A stretch of DNA of 64,000 nt, taken from Todiramphus chloris collaris. Lineage: Eukaryota > Chordata > Aves > Coraciiformes > Alcedinidae. The notes beneath the pieces were generated by a model. It worked only from the letters and a program-made list of their open reading frames with translations, was not told the origin of the DNA and made no database searches. The translations under genes were made by a program, and so were the position numbers. The stretch spans positions 49,580,401 to 49,644,400 of the forward strand of contig JANVCC010000020.1 of the NCBI GenBank assembly GCA_025345505.1. Direction: 5' to 3'. Of the stretch, positions 49,701 through 62,782 are shown in pieces; position 1 is the stretch's first letter; every line of letters begins with the position of its first letter.

Positions 49701-51940
49701 CTGAAAACATAACTGTGTTCAAATTATTTTCCTTGCAGTTGCCAGCCGTTTGTGGTGTGTCTTTTTCTGAGCCCTGGAATTTGGTACATGTCCCTTTCTG
49801 CTCCCTCACGGATGTTGTCACTTTTCATTTCTTGGCATTCATGCACAGGAGGAGGCATTGTTGAGTATTGGGTACATCCCATCTGTAGCCACATGGACTA
49901 TATTCTGCTTTTGAAACTTTCAGGAGCCTTTGTGGTTGTAGAGACCTGTCATATGAGGATAGAGAGGTTCTCATACATGCAAGCGTCCTGCAAGCCAAAG
50001 CAAAGCATCAGTCCTCTGGGAGACAAATACCAGTTTATGTGTCTTTGTCTTTCGACATTTTGTTGGGGGGAATTTAGATGAACTTGAGGTCGCAGAGTGA
50101 AATATAATCAAGTTGTGGTTGCTCAGCCTCATTGCCACTTTGCTGACATTTCTAAGCCAAGGAAAAAAAAAATAAAAAAAAAAAAAGAAAGAATATTGTT
50201 GAGACACTTTTGCTAGCCTTAGTTTAGATGAGATGTTATTTGGTATGGCTGTAGCACTGTATTGAAACAATGTCAGTGAAAAATTAAGTCCTGAGAAAGC
50301 TTCACAGAGCATGGTAGGCTTGCCTTTTTGCTGCTAATTCCATCTAATTACCCATTATACCTCAATGAAAGAAGGAAATTACCCAAGAGTGCAAACACCA
50401 CCAAGTTTTAGATTGGAGCCCAGAACTTGCACTGGTCCCCAGTGCAGTCTGGAATTTAACTGCTGCCTGAACATTCGTCTTTGGGAAGAGCTGAAGCAAA
50501 ATAAATTAGAGCAAATATGAAGGAAGAAAGGAATGGAGATCTGTAGGGGACATCCAAGGACTCAGCTGCTGCAACTTGAGAGTTTGTTCCTGTTATTTGT
50601 AGCAATCCAGACTGGTGTTGCCCCACTGGAGGATAGCTTGGTTTGCTCTTTTTACTTTGAGGGCTTCCCTTGAAAGAATCAACAGGATTTTGGAAAGCTG
50701 CAAAAGCTTTGTTGCTGTTGTTGACTCTAATCATTGCAGCATAAATTTGTATTCCCTGGAGGAGTATTTCTGTTCAATACCTTTCTGTATTTATTAGTAA
50801 AAAAAAAAAAAAAAAAAAATCTTAAATTACAGGTTATTATTTCTGTCTTAAGGCACTCACTGCATGATGGAAATGGAGATAAATTTAGCAAAGTCTTGTC
50901 TTCAAAGTGTAATAAAAGTATTTCTGCTAGATTTTATTAACCTTTCTCTGTAATTAAAAAGGTAAGAGCAATGAGATCTGAAAGTGAGGTTGGTTCACGT
51001 AATTCACCATTCTGACATACAGTGTTTAGGTAGTTGCTTCTGGTTGGGTTTAAATTTCTCTGTAGATACTTGTAGGATTTTTCCTACTCTTACCTGTGTT
51101 TAATGAGGTGTTTCTTTATAAGGGCTCAAGGAAAACCTGGTAACAGATATTTAGTCCTGTTTGTACTTCTCGGCTGTGCCACTCTGTTCTTGGATTTCTC
51201 AGAACTTTTTCTCTGAATATAAATAAATGATACTTATTTTCTTTATGCTTCCAACACTTCGGGATTTCTTATGAATCTTGAAGTTCTTGATACCTGCTAA
51301 GCTAGTGTGTTTACTTTGTTACACTTTTGATTGGCATTGCCTCTTCTTGCAGATCTTCCCCAGGAGCAGTTTAGTTTGGAGACACAAGGTTGCAGCCCAT
51401 GGCTTGTAGAAGCCTGTTTGGTTATGGTTCACATTGCTTCCATAGACATCAGTTGCTGGTATCTATGGTTGTTACTGACTCAATTTAATCCCACAATATC
51501 TCCTCAAAATCTGTTTGGTTCTTTTGCTGATTCAAAGATGTTTCTGTTCCCAGTCAGAAGTTCTAGTTTCAAATCTTTTTTTTTCTCAAATAAAAATATA
51601 ACACCTTTTAGGAGAAATTCTGAGGTTTACAGATCTGCAAAACTTCAAAGCTGGTATTTGTTTAGTATTTCAAGGTTACAATGTGTCTCAGTGAGAAGCT
51701 TCCAGAGTAGTAATGCTTTAACTAGCAGCTCTTTTCTCTGTCAAGCCTCCTTTCATTAGTCCTGAAAGCAGAGCACTTACACAATTGAGCCTTAATTTCT
51801 TCAGTATCTCTGAATTCTGACATGCCATAACATTGCAGGAATGCTATTAAATTTCACTGCCGGTAGAGTATTTCAGAGAAGGTTCTTCTGCTTGCAGAAA
51901 ACAGTAATACTGTATTTTTTTCTACAAATTTTTCCTTTTA
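46761..51940. other. Unique DNA, no gene seen
   Basis: A G+C-richer, stop-poor block lies at about 47985-48350 and is unassigned. Block 48360-48650 holds ATTATTAATTAATC. A-rich runs lie at 50163-50190 and 50799-50819. No exon or repeat family recognised. Confidence 0.45.
50799..50819 (+). repeat. Homopolymer A21
   Basis: Twenty-one consecutive A residues, with no recognisable retrotransposed unit upstream. Confidence 0.9.
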
Positions 51941-52063
51941 AACAAAAAACAAAACCAACCAAACAAATCCACACACACACAAAACAAACCCGAAACAACC
52001 AAAAAAAAAAAACCCCAAAACCCTAAAAAACCCACCACTGCTTTTTTTTTTTTTTTTTTTTTT
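51941..52063 (+). repeat. A/C-only low-complexity tract ending in T22
   Basis: About 100 bases of the plus strand are almost purely A and C (AACC, CACACA, AAACCCC units), followed at 52042-52063 by 22 T residues. It mirrors the G/T-skewed tracts elsewhere in the window. Confidence 0.8.
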
Positions 52064-55000
52064 GTCCTTGGGCTCAACAGTCATTCCTCAGGGAGTTGGC
52101 AGTCTGTTTTGTAACCATGGGGGCAAGTGCATCTGAATTGGGATGTATTCACTGAGAAGGAAGGGAAGCAGAACAGAACATTAACTACTGCAAAGACAAA
52201 TAAACCTTATTCTATGTGTGGGAAATAAGGCTCTGTGAAAAATGTCCTTATTGAGTGAGTCTTCCAGATGGCCGTGCTTGCTGCGTAGCTGGCTCTGCTG
52301 AATGCTGAGACCTACAACAGTGGCTTTGAGAGCCTCATGAATAGTTGGAGCATCAACAACCTGGAGAGAGTTTTAACAGTGGGATCAGGCCCACTGTATG
52401 CAATAGGCTGGTTCCTGCTGACATTTGTGCTTTATATATTAAAGCCTTTATTTATAGGAACAAATGTTGTCTTGATTTTGACCACTGTCATTAAAAGCTG
52501 CTGAGAAACTGTTTGCTTGCTTGTAGCTCACTGATTCAGAGCCCTGATCTCCGCAGCCCAGAGCTGAGATTCTCTTTATATGGTGGGAAATGTTTGATTT
52601 GGGTTTGTTTTGCATTGGTTTTGTGTGCTGTTACATCACATGAAGTAACTTCTGACCCCAGTGCTGAACATTCTTATACCTGTGACCACTCTGAGAGGTG
52701 CAGGCAGATTCGTGCTGTAGAGAACAAGTCCCTGTGCTGCGTGAGCTGTAATCTCCAGGGAGGATGGTGCTGGGTGCTGCACTCTCTGGGTAGAGCTTGG
52801 GTGCCAGGTTAGGCAGGAGGGCTGGCTTCTGCTATACCCCTTAATTTGCAAGGCATGTTCCAACTACCATTACACCTTGGGGTCCTGCTTGTACTGCCTT
52901 CCTCATCCTATCAGTCTCTAGAATTAAACAGTTTGCTCTTTCTTCAAAATTATTTTTAAAAAGTTAAAAAAAAAATAAAAATCCTTCTTTGATCGGTGTG
53001 CTAAGACACAACTGTCATACTGGGTTAGCTGCAAAGTTTTCAGAAATAACTTTCTGATACTTTTATTGCTGCTTGTATTGCTTTAAAGTGCCTGATTTGT
53101 GACCAGCGGACAGTTTTATTGCCTTCTGTGAGCTTTGTTTCTGAAGCAGAATGGTTTTATTATTTAATGGATACTGTTGATTTGAGGGAAGAACTTCCCT
53201 TGGATATTGTCCCACTAATAGAAAAATATCCTTTAAAACCCCACAAGTCTCTTTTCTCTTGACCTTTAAGATTTTGTGGGTTTGGGCAAGTCCATCCCAC
53301 ACTGCGGAGCAGAGGCACTGGGCAGTGCCATGCTGGGAAAATTTCAGCTCAGATCTGAAGGCATTAAATGCACTCAGACTCTAGGGAGTCCATAAGTAAG
53401 TGTGGTATCACCCAGGTTATTAGCTTTTTTTTTGCCTTTCTCACCTGAACTTTGGATGTGGAATCACTAAAGGCACAACGAGCTTTTTCTTCGTAGTTCC
53501 AGATGCTTTTTGTGCTCCCACATGGGTCTCCATGAGGCTGTAGCATCTCCACAATTAACTGACAGACAAATTGTTGGGCAAAGGTGAGATTTAAAGTGAT
53601 CCGAGACCAGGGATTAGTCAGGTATTACACAGGTCATGTCTGATTGTTGTTCCTCTGCTTTAATTGTCATTTCACTTAAACCCTAGACAGCTGTCCAGGT
53701 TGTGTTGCTTGGCACAGCTCCAATAGCAGACATGTCCCTCTAGAAACACTTGTCTCTCTCTGTTGACTGAGGATTTACACAACAAGTTTAGTCAAAGTAC
53801 CTAGCTTTTGATTTTGTGGAAGTTTTTTGAGTTGAAGCCCCACAGTGGATTTTCATGATTGTTGTCCCAGTTACTGTTCTCTTGCTCTTTTGTTTTTCAT
53901 AAGGAAATTACTGTTTAAACAGACTTTAATACTTTTAGTAAGCCAGACAAGTTTGTCCCTCCATCTTTTTGCTCTCACCTCATTACCTTTGAAGAGCTGC
54001 TACTCTAGTTAGACCTTCCCTTCTCCAACCTACCCAGGAGACCCAGGTCTTGACAGTAAAGGAAAAGGTCATATTTTCTGTGTGACAGCTAGAGAAACTT
54101 GGCTAGTGCTTAGTCCCAGTTACTGTGAAAACTGAATCTGGAAAGCTTCTTAAAGTCTATTCAAACCTCTATCATTTGCAAACACATCTTGATAGAAGAA
54201 CTATCTCCTCATGCACTTGTAGTGGGGCAACAGCACTGGCTTCAAGTGGCAGTGAAAATCCATGTTTTCTGGCTGTGTTACCTGGTACGTGCCACTATGT
54301 TTGCATTTAAGCCATGTGCCATTTTCCCTGGGCAGTTGCTTAACACTGAGCATTGGAAGGAATTTGCTGTAGAAACATAAGAGCAAAATGTTGATGGCAC
54401 AGTGTTTGTGCGTGTGTATATGTGTGTGTTTGTGTCTTTTGTATCCGGCTTTCTACCTCTGTTATTCTTATGCTGAAGCATCATGATTATCAAGGGACTG
54501 TTTTACCTGCCGGAAAACATCTCAAGTAGGGGTTATCCTCTGTGAATCCTTGCTATTTACAATGCACCTCATTATATCATGTTTAGAATTTAAATGAATT
54601 ACTTTAGTACAATCAGCTACTGTAATTACACAGGGAGCAGCCCCAGTACTGCTGCTTGTCATACGTGAGGGTCAAGACACTGAGAAATTATCTCACCACA
54701 CCTTTTTTTCTGGTAGTTTTAATTAGCTTGGATTTTATATCCTGGGCTGAGCTAACTGGTTTTGCAATTAGTAAACCCAGCAGAATTTAAAAAACCAGCT
54801 TGGAAATCTGGTGAAGCAGTAAATGTGGAGCCCTGAGTTTCACATATCATGGGAACATCACGATACTGCTACATCCAGGGACAAAGCCTGGGATATAAAA
54901 ATCCTCATGAGGCAGTTTCTGCAGTCAGTTAAGATGCCAATATGTTTTATTGCATTTTACAGCATGTGCCATTTAAGTGAAATGAGCATGAGATTACCAA

Positions 55001-57075
55001 AATGTGAATGAAGTCATAAAGTTGAAATAGAAGTGGGTTTGTGAACTTGGAAAAAGTAGAAATGAAGTAAACTCCAGTCAGAAGCAAAAGTGATGTCATG
55101 ATTGTCACATTGGTCTGCATGGCCATGAATGCCACATAGGTTTCAAAATCATTTTCACTACTCATAATTCACGAATGTTTATCACGTTGGTGAAGGCAGA
55201 CGTATTGATGTCCTTTAGCTCTGTGTATATGAGAGACTTTTCAAGATGCTAAGAAAAGTGCTTCCACAATCCATGAACTACTGAAACATTATAAACAAAA
55301 CGTATATTTTTTTCAGGAAATGGAGTTTCTTTTGGCTTGATTGGTTTGGTTGGTTCGGTTGTTTGGTTTGCATTTGCTGTTTTGTTGTGGGTTTTTCTGT
55401 GGCAGCAAGGCAGCTTTTTCTTATAGCAAGGATCTTGTAAGCTGTATGTTGAGGAAGAACATTAGTTGGGCTCAGCTCACAAAGCTGATAATTTTGGTGA
55501 TTTTTCAGGGGTTGACAGTCAAAGTCTGCATAGTAGACAGCTTGGTCTCAACATAAAGCCTTTTGGAAGCAGGGGTACATGTTACACCCTTGAAGATCTT
55601 CTAAGTCTCCGCGCAGGTGTGCAGGTACGTGGGCAGAAGCACACAAGCTTTGCACAGGATGGACCATCCATACCATTGTCAGCAGGCAGATCTGACCAAC
55701 ATTCACACTGAAATGGAAAACCCAGCCATATTAATACAGCAGTAACTAAACTTTCCGTAGCCTCCTTCCGGCATTTTTTGGACAAATTCTATCAGCCTAC
55801 CTTAGACATTTTCTCTTCCTTTCATCTTCTTTTTAATACTTTTCCTTGTAGTTGTTTAGACATGATGCTAGGAGAATCCAGGATATTGGTGGTTTTTTTT
55901 GCAAAATATGTAAAATGAAACCAGTGGCAATATAGGCACTAACACATATGTAAATAGCTTCATATTAATGAGACTATATAGTCACCAACCTACTTTGGTA
56001 CAGTTCCTTGATTTATCTTATGTGATGTCAGAGAAGGATGTTGAATTACTGACACTGGTAGGAAGATTAAACCATAAAAGCAATAAAGAAGCCATGTCCA
56101 AAGTATGATGGCTTGAATTAGGCATTACTATGGATGATGAAGTTAAACTAGACTTAACATGGTGTTAAACTGTTATGATTACTGAAGTTTGGCCTGAATC
56201 CAACAGAAAACCTTGCTTAGGATCTTGCACTATTTTTTTTCTGCTCTTAAAGCATATCAGTGTATGAAAACTCTCTAGTAAAATCTCTGTCATGAGATGC
56301 TGCTTGAAACCTCTCCAGACAACCTAGGCAGTGGGGTAGTTTTTTGCAATTTCAGTGCAGAAATTCAGTGGGATGGAAGTGCCTTGAAAATAAAGCCAAA
56401 ATATTCCAAACAAAATCTAAACCATCCACTAATTAAAAAACCACAAACATCAAAATTAAGTAATCAACTGAACTGCTTTAGCAAGTTGTTTTGTAAATAC
56501 TGTCAGGTACTTGAAGGACTCCATTGTCCAAAGCTTCTTCTGCCTGTGTTGGCAAATGTATTCTGGAGACATGGCAATCAAAGTCTGTTTTAATTCTTAA
56601 TTTCCTTAATTAAGCGAATTTGCTTAATTTTTCTAACCCTAGCTGCAGCTCTGCTGTGTTTTATTTTTTTACAATACGTACTACTTCTGCAGTTCTCTTT
56701 GGAAAAATGTAAAAATTTTTTTTTTTTTTTGGCTTTTTGTAGTTTAAAAATTTGCATTATATGTCTAGACATTGCTAAGAGAGCAGCATTGACAAACGCA
56801 AACCTTTTAAGCAAATATTCCTCATCAGTGGTGAAAAATCTGATAGGTAGAGCCTGCGGGATGAGAAGTGTTGGCAAAATGCTGTATATGTAATGACCCA
56901 GAGACTCATTTCATCATTCTTCATCCAGTGGGACCCTGCAGGAACTGTAGGAATTTTATCCATGCCTTCAGACCTGCCAGATAGCTCACACTTGATGCCG
57001 TGGGAGGCTTCAGAGATCAAAACCATAGAAATAGCACACATTTAAACACAAACAGGGAAGCCATGAAGTTATCAA
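52064..57075. other. Unique DNA, no gene seen
   Basis: Includes a TG-rich tract at about 54402-54436, a possible enhancer block at 54540-54820 and a GT-skewed tract at 55334-55395. Nothing coding could be supported. Confidence 0.45.
54540..54820. promoter_or_regulatory. Possible conserved enhancer-like block
   Basis: Non-repetitive sequence dense in developmental-factor words: GAATTACTTTAGTAC, CTGTAATTACAC, TTTTAATTAGCTTGG and TTGCAATTAG, with balanced composition between them. This resembles deeply conserved non-coding elements. Inference from texture only. Confidence 0.27.
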
Positions 57076-57180
57076 CAAAGAAGAGAAGAGGCAAAAGGGA
57101 AAGGGAAGGACAAAGTAAGGGAAAAAGAAAGGACGAGGGAGAAGAGAGAGAAAAGAAAGAAAAGAAAAAAAAAGAGAAAG
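57076..57180 (+). repeat. Polypurine tract
   Basis: A GA-rich stretch of about 105 bases with few interruptions; 57135-57180 is an unbroken run of 46 purines. Such tracts can form intramolecular triplexes. It also explains the lysine/glutamate/arginine-rich open frame at 57000-57278. Confidence 0.9.
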
Positions 57181-57317
57181 TTCTCATTATGAATTTACAG
57201 CATGCTACAGAGAAATTGGAAATAGATGAGAATGAGCCAGCTGAGCTACCAGCACAGCGGCAGCAGCGTGCCCTTTAGGGTTACTTAACATGATAGGTTA
57301 CTCTTCTGTGTCTGCAG

Positions 57318-57370
57318 GAATCCAAAAAGAGAAGCAGAAACAGATGGAGCAGCAGCTTGAGGACCTGTAA
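57318..57370 (+). CDS. Weak candidate terminal exon, coiled-coil-like
   Basis: A reasonable acceptor (TTACTCTTCTGTGTCTGCAG) precedes 57318. Read from the third base, the frame gives IQKEKQKQMEQQLEDL and then TAA at 57368-57370, a charged glutamine-rich helix that would suit a coiled-coil end. A second frame from the same acceptor stays open for 41 codons to a TAG at 57438-57440. No canonical AATAAA follows closely, and no upstream partner exon is known. The peptide may only reflect the purine-rich sequence. Confidence 0.13.
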
Positions 57371-60300
57371 CCCCCTCTGCTTTTGCATTGGAATAAGCGT
57401 GACCAGGAAACCTGTTAAAGAGTTCACTCTTACCCTTTAGATGACAGGAGAAACATTTACATCCTTCTGATTTAGTGAGGCAAAGACCATAACTTTAAAA
57501 TTTAGGACATGTTATACCGCCTGTGTGTGGGAAACATTTGTGAGTTCTGAATTGCTAAGAGAGAGTCAGCACTGCTAAGATTATCACAGGGGGAAAAAAA
57601 CCTCAACTAACAACAGAAGAAAATAATACAATCAGATTTCCATAGGCTTTCAGGGCATAACATATTTGTAATAGAAGTGAGATTATAAATACTTCAGTTG
57701 AATCCTGAGGTGTTGTTTTGTTTTGTTTCTATTTCTTATTTGCCTCGGGAATGTGCTTAGCAATAGCAGGACAGCCTTTTTTATATTTAAAAAATAGCTA
57801 TCAAATGCAAAGGCATCCTGCCAAAGGGAAGGAAGGCATTGTGGGGGCTCTGCAGAAAACCTTTTCACTATTCAGCATTTTTAAATGTATTCTTACAGTT
57901 TGATCTGAAGATATGGCAGCATGTTAACAGGAGAACAATATTGTGTCCTGGGTAAATATTCCTGTACTATTCACCGGAGCACTTTTGCTGTCAAAAAAAA
58001 AAAAATTCGAAGTCAGCTTTTGCCTACCTGTTAAAGAATAGCCTGTGCTGTGCCAGATGCTGATGAGAAGTTAATCAGCTTTTTGTATGGATGCATTCAT
58101 TGCTAAAAATACAAGATAGAGTACATAGAGTACAATAGAGGTATAATTGGTATGCTGTGAAAGAAAGCATGAGAACTGCACCTTGTCTAATTTGGTGGTA
58201 GGCCAGATATTTTTAGGGATACATGGTTTACTGAATAAAAAGTTTTCTATTCTTGTTCCTATATTATGAGTTGTCTAATGAGGATTTCCACTGCTTAGTT
58301 TTAATGCTGTTTCTTACACTGGAGGGACCTTTGATTTCCCTTTGAGAGACTAAATTACACAAGTCTTATTATTTAATATATATTTGCTGTTGCACATATA
58401 AAAGTGCAGCATTTCTGTAAGCTGTCAAAAGCAATCACAAAATGGACAGAACTTTGGGATGGATCCCCAAATGTCTCTAGGCAGAATCTGAACAGAAAGC
58501 AATAGCAGTAAAATTGCTGCCAAAAAATTATTGCTGTGTTCTCCTCAAGGTATTTATTATCTGACTTTTTCATGTTTGGCTTTCCTGTTCAGCGTTTTCA
58601 GTAAGCAGGGGAAAAACTGTACACGTGTGTGCATGTTTCGAGTCTGCAAATTGCTCCTGCTGAGTCAAGGGTTGTTTTGTGTCTTAATGTTCCTGAGGTC
58701 AATAAACATTTGAGAACCTCAGTTGTTATCCATACGGTTTTGTGAAATTTTCACTTCCCATAATTTTAGCTAAATATTGATCCCAAGGTAATCATCCAGG
58801 CTCTTTCAATAATAACAGTAACAATAATAATGTATCTCCTGGATTTTAAGTAGCTGCTTTCATTGAGAGAGAGGTGACTCATGGCTCTCAATACTTGGGG
58901 CTGATGGTTTTGTGAATATGGAACTACATAAGTATTAAACAAAGACTGAGGTGTGGTAATATGTGGATAAATAGTAGTAAATTACATTCTAACAACTTGG
59001 TATACTTTGATAAGTACTTCAGAATTTGTATTCTCCTTTAGAACTTAAGTAAATATACTAGTTTAATCTACATGTTATTAGAAGCATGCAGCTGCTGAAT
59101 CCTTCTTTATTCCACTTAATAGCTGTACACATAATTCCTTTGGCTTGTATTTTTATGTATTTCTGGTTTGCAGAGCTGAACAAACACTGCATTATTTTAT
59201 CAAAAACAATTACAAGCCTATTAACAGCAAATGAAAGCCAAGTTAGTATACCCTAATGGCATAAAAGAAAACTGAAGCATATGTAGGCTGATTAAATGGT
59301 GTATATTTAATTTTTCTTTCAGCCAAAGAAAGTCAAGGATGTCAGCTGCTGAAATTCTCAGAAAACAAAATGTAGTGAGAGCCACGTGAAACAGTGATCC
59401 AGGCAAATTAAGTATGTGGTGTCTCTTAAAAGAAATTAGAAAAAGGAACTCAAATACAGCAAAGATTAGGAAATTCTTGTCAAAAAAAAGAGAAGAAATA
59501 CCACCCTGAAAACTCTAACTTTAATGCTTATGTCCATGGTATCATAGATGATATTATCTAAGATGCTACCATTTTGTCTCATAAAATGAATTTTAAAATT
59601 TATATTTTTTTGTCAAATGGTCATAGCATCCATAGTCATGTGCACTTTCCCTGTATATATAAATGCTGGTGTACCTGGAAATAAACCAGTGCCAGAGCTA
59701 GTGACAAAAGTCTCCATCCATCTGCATGGCAGGTGTATTCCTTCTGCATTTTGAAAGTGCACAGATCTGGGTATAACCATATTTGATGTGAGCCAGCCTT
59801 CCTGGATTTTTCCCACTATAGGTTTTCCTGCATATGTGGAGACTATCAGTAAAAGTACACAAACATTAACTCAGCAATACAAAAACCTAAAGAAGACTCG
59901 TGTGTGTGTATATATATATATATATTTATATGTAGGAAGCTGATCACATGAGATATGAAAGCATATGCCAAGAAGTAGTGATACAGAAAGAATAGTGGGC
60001 AGAAAAAGTCCAGACAGATTGGGAAAGCCCTTCAGGTGAGTGAGTGGCAGCAGCTGTTCAGGGTAGCTGCTATAGCCCTGATGAAACTTCAGTGATTGCA
60101 GAGGAAGAGGTTCCCCTTTGCTTCCACACAATTTCAGTGAAGCTGAGGATCCGTAAAAGTCCACGCAGACAAGTTCTGCCCTATTAAGATCAATTTTACC
60201 AAGGAGTCAGAGCTAGTAATTTTATCTTGCAGTACTGAGACATAAGGTAGGGACATAAGTTCAGACCCACAACAATTATTTTCTGAAAAACCTTCTGATA

Positions 60301-62782
60301 GCATTCCTTATACTCACTGAATCTTATATGCATACCATTTCTTTTCTGTCCACAAAGTATGCTGGCCAAATTCTTGAATCTTAGTTCAGAAATTAGTTGT
60401 TCTTTAAGAATTAATCTTTCTTAAACATTGTTTCTCCCATTCTAGAAAATGGCCTGTATTAATCCCAAGAACAAACCCCTGGTGAGAGCAGGTCTGGGTC
60501 TCAGGTTGGTCTGAGTCATGTTAAAAGTCTGTTAAAAAATTACACTTGAAAAATGTCATCATTGGAAAAATTGTCTCAGACATGTAAGCCGTTCTCCTCA
60601 TCCCCTTTTCCATCGCTTTCTTCCCAAACAACGCATGGGCTCAAAGAAAACCTTTCTGTTTCTCTTACGAAATTCTCCATTCTTTGTATCTAAAACCATG
60701 GAGAGGCTTCGTCTTCCTTTCTCACCTGAATATTTAAAATGAGGCTTGGAAAGGGTAAAGCAAGTGACATTGTCTTATAAATATCAAAAACACCCGTTTC
60801 TTCTACTGCCTGAGAAATAATCAGTTTTCTCAGTATTTTGTACTTGAGCAATATAATTCATCAAAGATTTTCAGGGCTTATTTTCAGCTCTTTTTAAATC
60901 AGAGCTCTCAGAAAAATGTATACCCTTCTGTAAATAGCATTTCTTTTTTTCATAAGCTCTTGTGAAAATGTCACACCTTTGGAAAAGAAATATGTCAAAA
61001 ACAAGTACATTAAAACAAGGAAAAAAAAAAGTTTATATGAAAGCCTGTTCAAGCCACACTGAAAATGTAATGAGATCTTGCAGTAAATGCAAATATAATT
61101 AAAGTTCTTTACAAAATAAAACCAAAAAAACCACACAAATAAACAAAAAAATGCCCACAACCAAAACCAAACAACCCCAAAAAGTGCCACAGCAAAACTC
61201 AAGTGACATTTCTGGGCACTTCACTTATGAATCTGCAGTACACTGATGTCGAGAGGATGATTCAGGTGCTTCAATTAAGTGTCTGCTTCCATGTTCTGCT
61301 GAATGGGACAGCCAGTTACACCCTGGGTGTGTGCACAGCTCCCACCATCAATAGGAGTTAGCCCAGAAATTTAGGGATGAACTGTAGCTCGTAATAAATC
61401 TCTCTTGCCTTGTTCTGAACTCATTTGCCTCTTCTGCAAAGCTACCACTAAAGATCACAAGAGAAATCAGCACCATTAAAGCAAGAGGAGAAAGGAGCAG
61501 ACATTTTGCTTCTTCATAGCTTGATTCAACATTGCCTAATTACTCTTGCATCGGGAGGAAGCCATTGCCCCACGACTATTGTATTCGAAGAACATCACAT
61601 TAAAGCAGCCCATACCTTCCTAACTCTTCCTGTATTCTGTGGGCATCTGCTTTTCTTTGTTGTCATGTGAATGTGGGACTTGCTCATTCAGGCTTTCATG
61701 TTAAAATCAATGGGATTAGTCACAAAAGCAAGTGTTAATACAGTTTATCCCCCATGGTACAGCTTCATTTCTGAAAGACTACCAGCCTAGTTCATCCCAA
61801 ATGCTCTTTTATTCTCAAAGTCCATCAGTCACTACACTGAAGTCCTGAACACAGCCTTTCCCATTCACTGGGTAGGATGTTATCACATTTGCATCTACAA
61901 CACCTGGATGTCACTAGTAGTGGTGTCCTAGAGCCATGCCTGTTTTGCAGGAGAGCTGAGCACTCCTTCCCTCTAGTTGCAAAGTGAAATTTAGAAGCAT
62001 TTCCTTACTTTGAAAGCAGCCTCAACCTGTATGAAAGGGGGGAGCTGTGATGGGCTCCAGCAGCTCCTCTGTCTTCATGGCTTGGGAGTTTAGAGGACAA
62101 GGTGAACCCCAGGACTGGACTTTAGTGCATGCAGAATGTATATATTGATACTCAAGCCACGCAGTATACTAGTATTTGAGCTACTTTTGGAGCAAAGCTT
62201 TAAATTCACATTGTGTTCTGTAATTTTGCTGTATTATCTTGAAAATTTTTTTGTACCAGTTTGGTCTAGACACAACAAAACAAAACAGGAGGCAGATGGA
62301 TATAGTTCACAGCATGAGCCGCTCACGCGACCAGTGGTCAGCCAGTCCCTAGGCTGTGTTTTATGTTATATTCATCATCTCTTAAGTCCACTTGCATCGT
62401 ACTTCATTAATGACATTTATTTAGTATTTGGAAGCTTTTTTAAGCAATCTTCTTGAAACCCACCTAGGGAAGTCCTTCCTATTTTGCTTTTCTTTTTTCC
62501 CCCCTTTTTTTTGTGTGTGTGGCCTTGGTTTTTTAAAGGCAAAAGAGAGTTTGCCTGACAGTTGATATAATCAAATATGCTGTGGTCAGGTATTTACTCA
62601 ACTGCTGCTGACATTTGATCTGAAGGGAAAAAGCATGTTGAGCTTCTCTGAGCTTTTAAAAAATAGAAACTTGGTTTTCAGTATACATTTGTTTTTCTTT
62701 AAAACAGTAAGCATGCTTCATTGTCTGGAGAAGATCTTGGAGGAGATCTCAAGAAAAGCAGCAGGAAACTGATGTGGATGTG
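57371..62782. other. Unique AT-rich DNA, no gene seen
   Basis: Holds a TG/TA tract at 59899-59932 and an A/C-skewed tract at about 61111-61180. Blocks 58020-58110, 61060-61100 (octamer ATGCAAAT at 61087-61094) and 61400-61570 are enhancer-like in texture only. No coding or repeat feature otherwise. Confidence 0.45.
59899..59932 (+). repeat. (TG)n(TA)n microsatellite
   Basis: Strictly alternating pyrimidine-purine from 59899 to about 59925, TG units passing into TA units, then TTTATATG. Confidence 0.85.

Noticed and set aside
52004-52033. Telomere-like AAACCCC/AAACCCTAAA units
   Set aside because: The units are irregular and part of a longer A/C low-complexity tract; there is no true CCCTAA array.
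57000-57278. Highly basic and acidic open frame rich in K, E and R
   Set aside because: Its composition is produced by the polypurine tract at 57076-57180.
30386-61094. Three ATGCAAAT octamers (30386, 46396, 61087) as a significant set
   Set aside because: About two are expected by chance on both strands of 64 kb; only local clustering with other motifs was considered.
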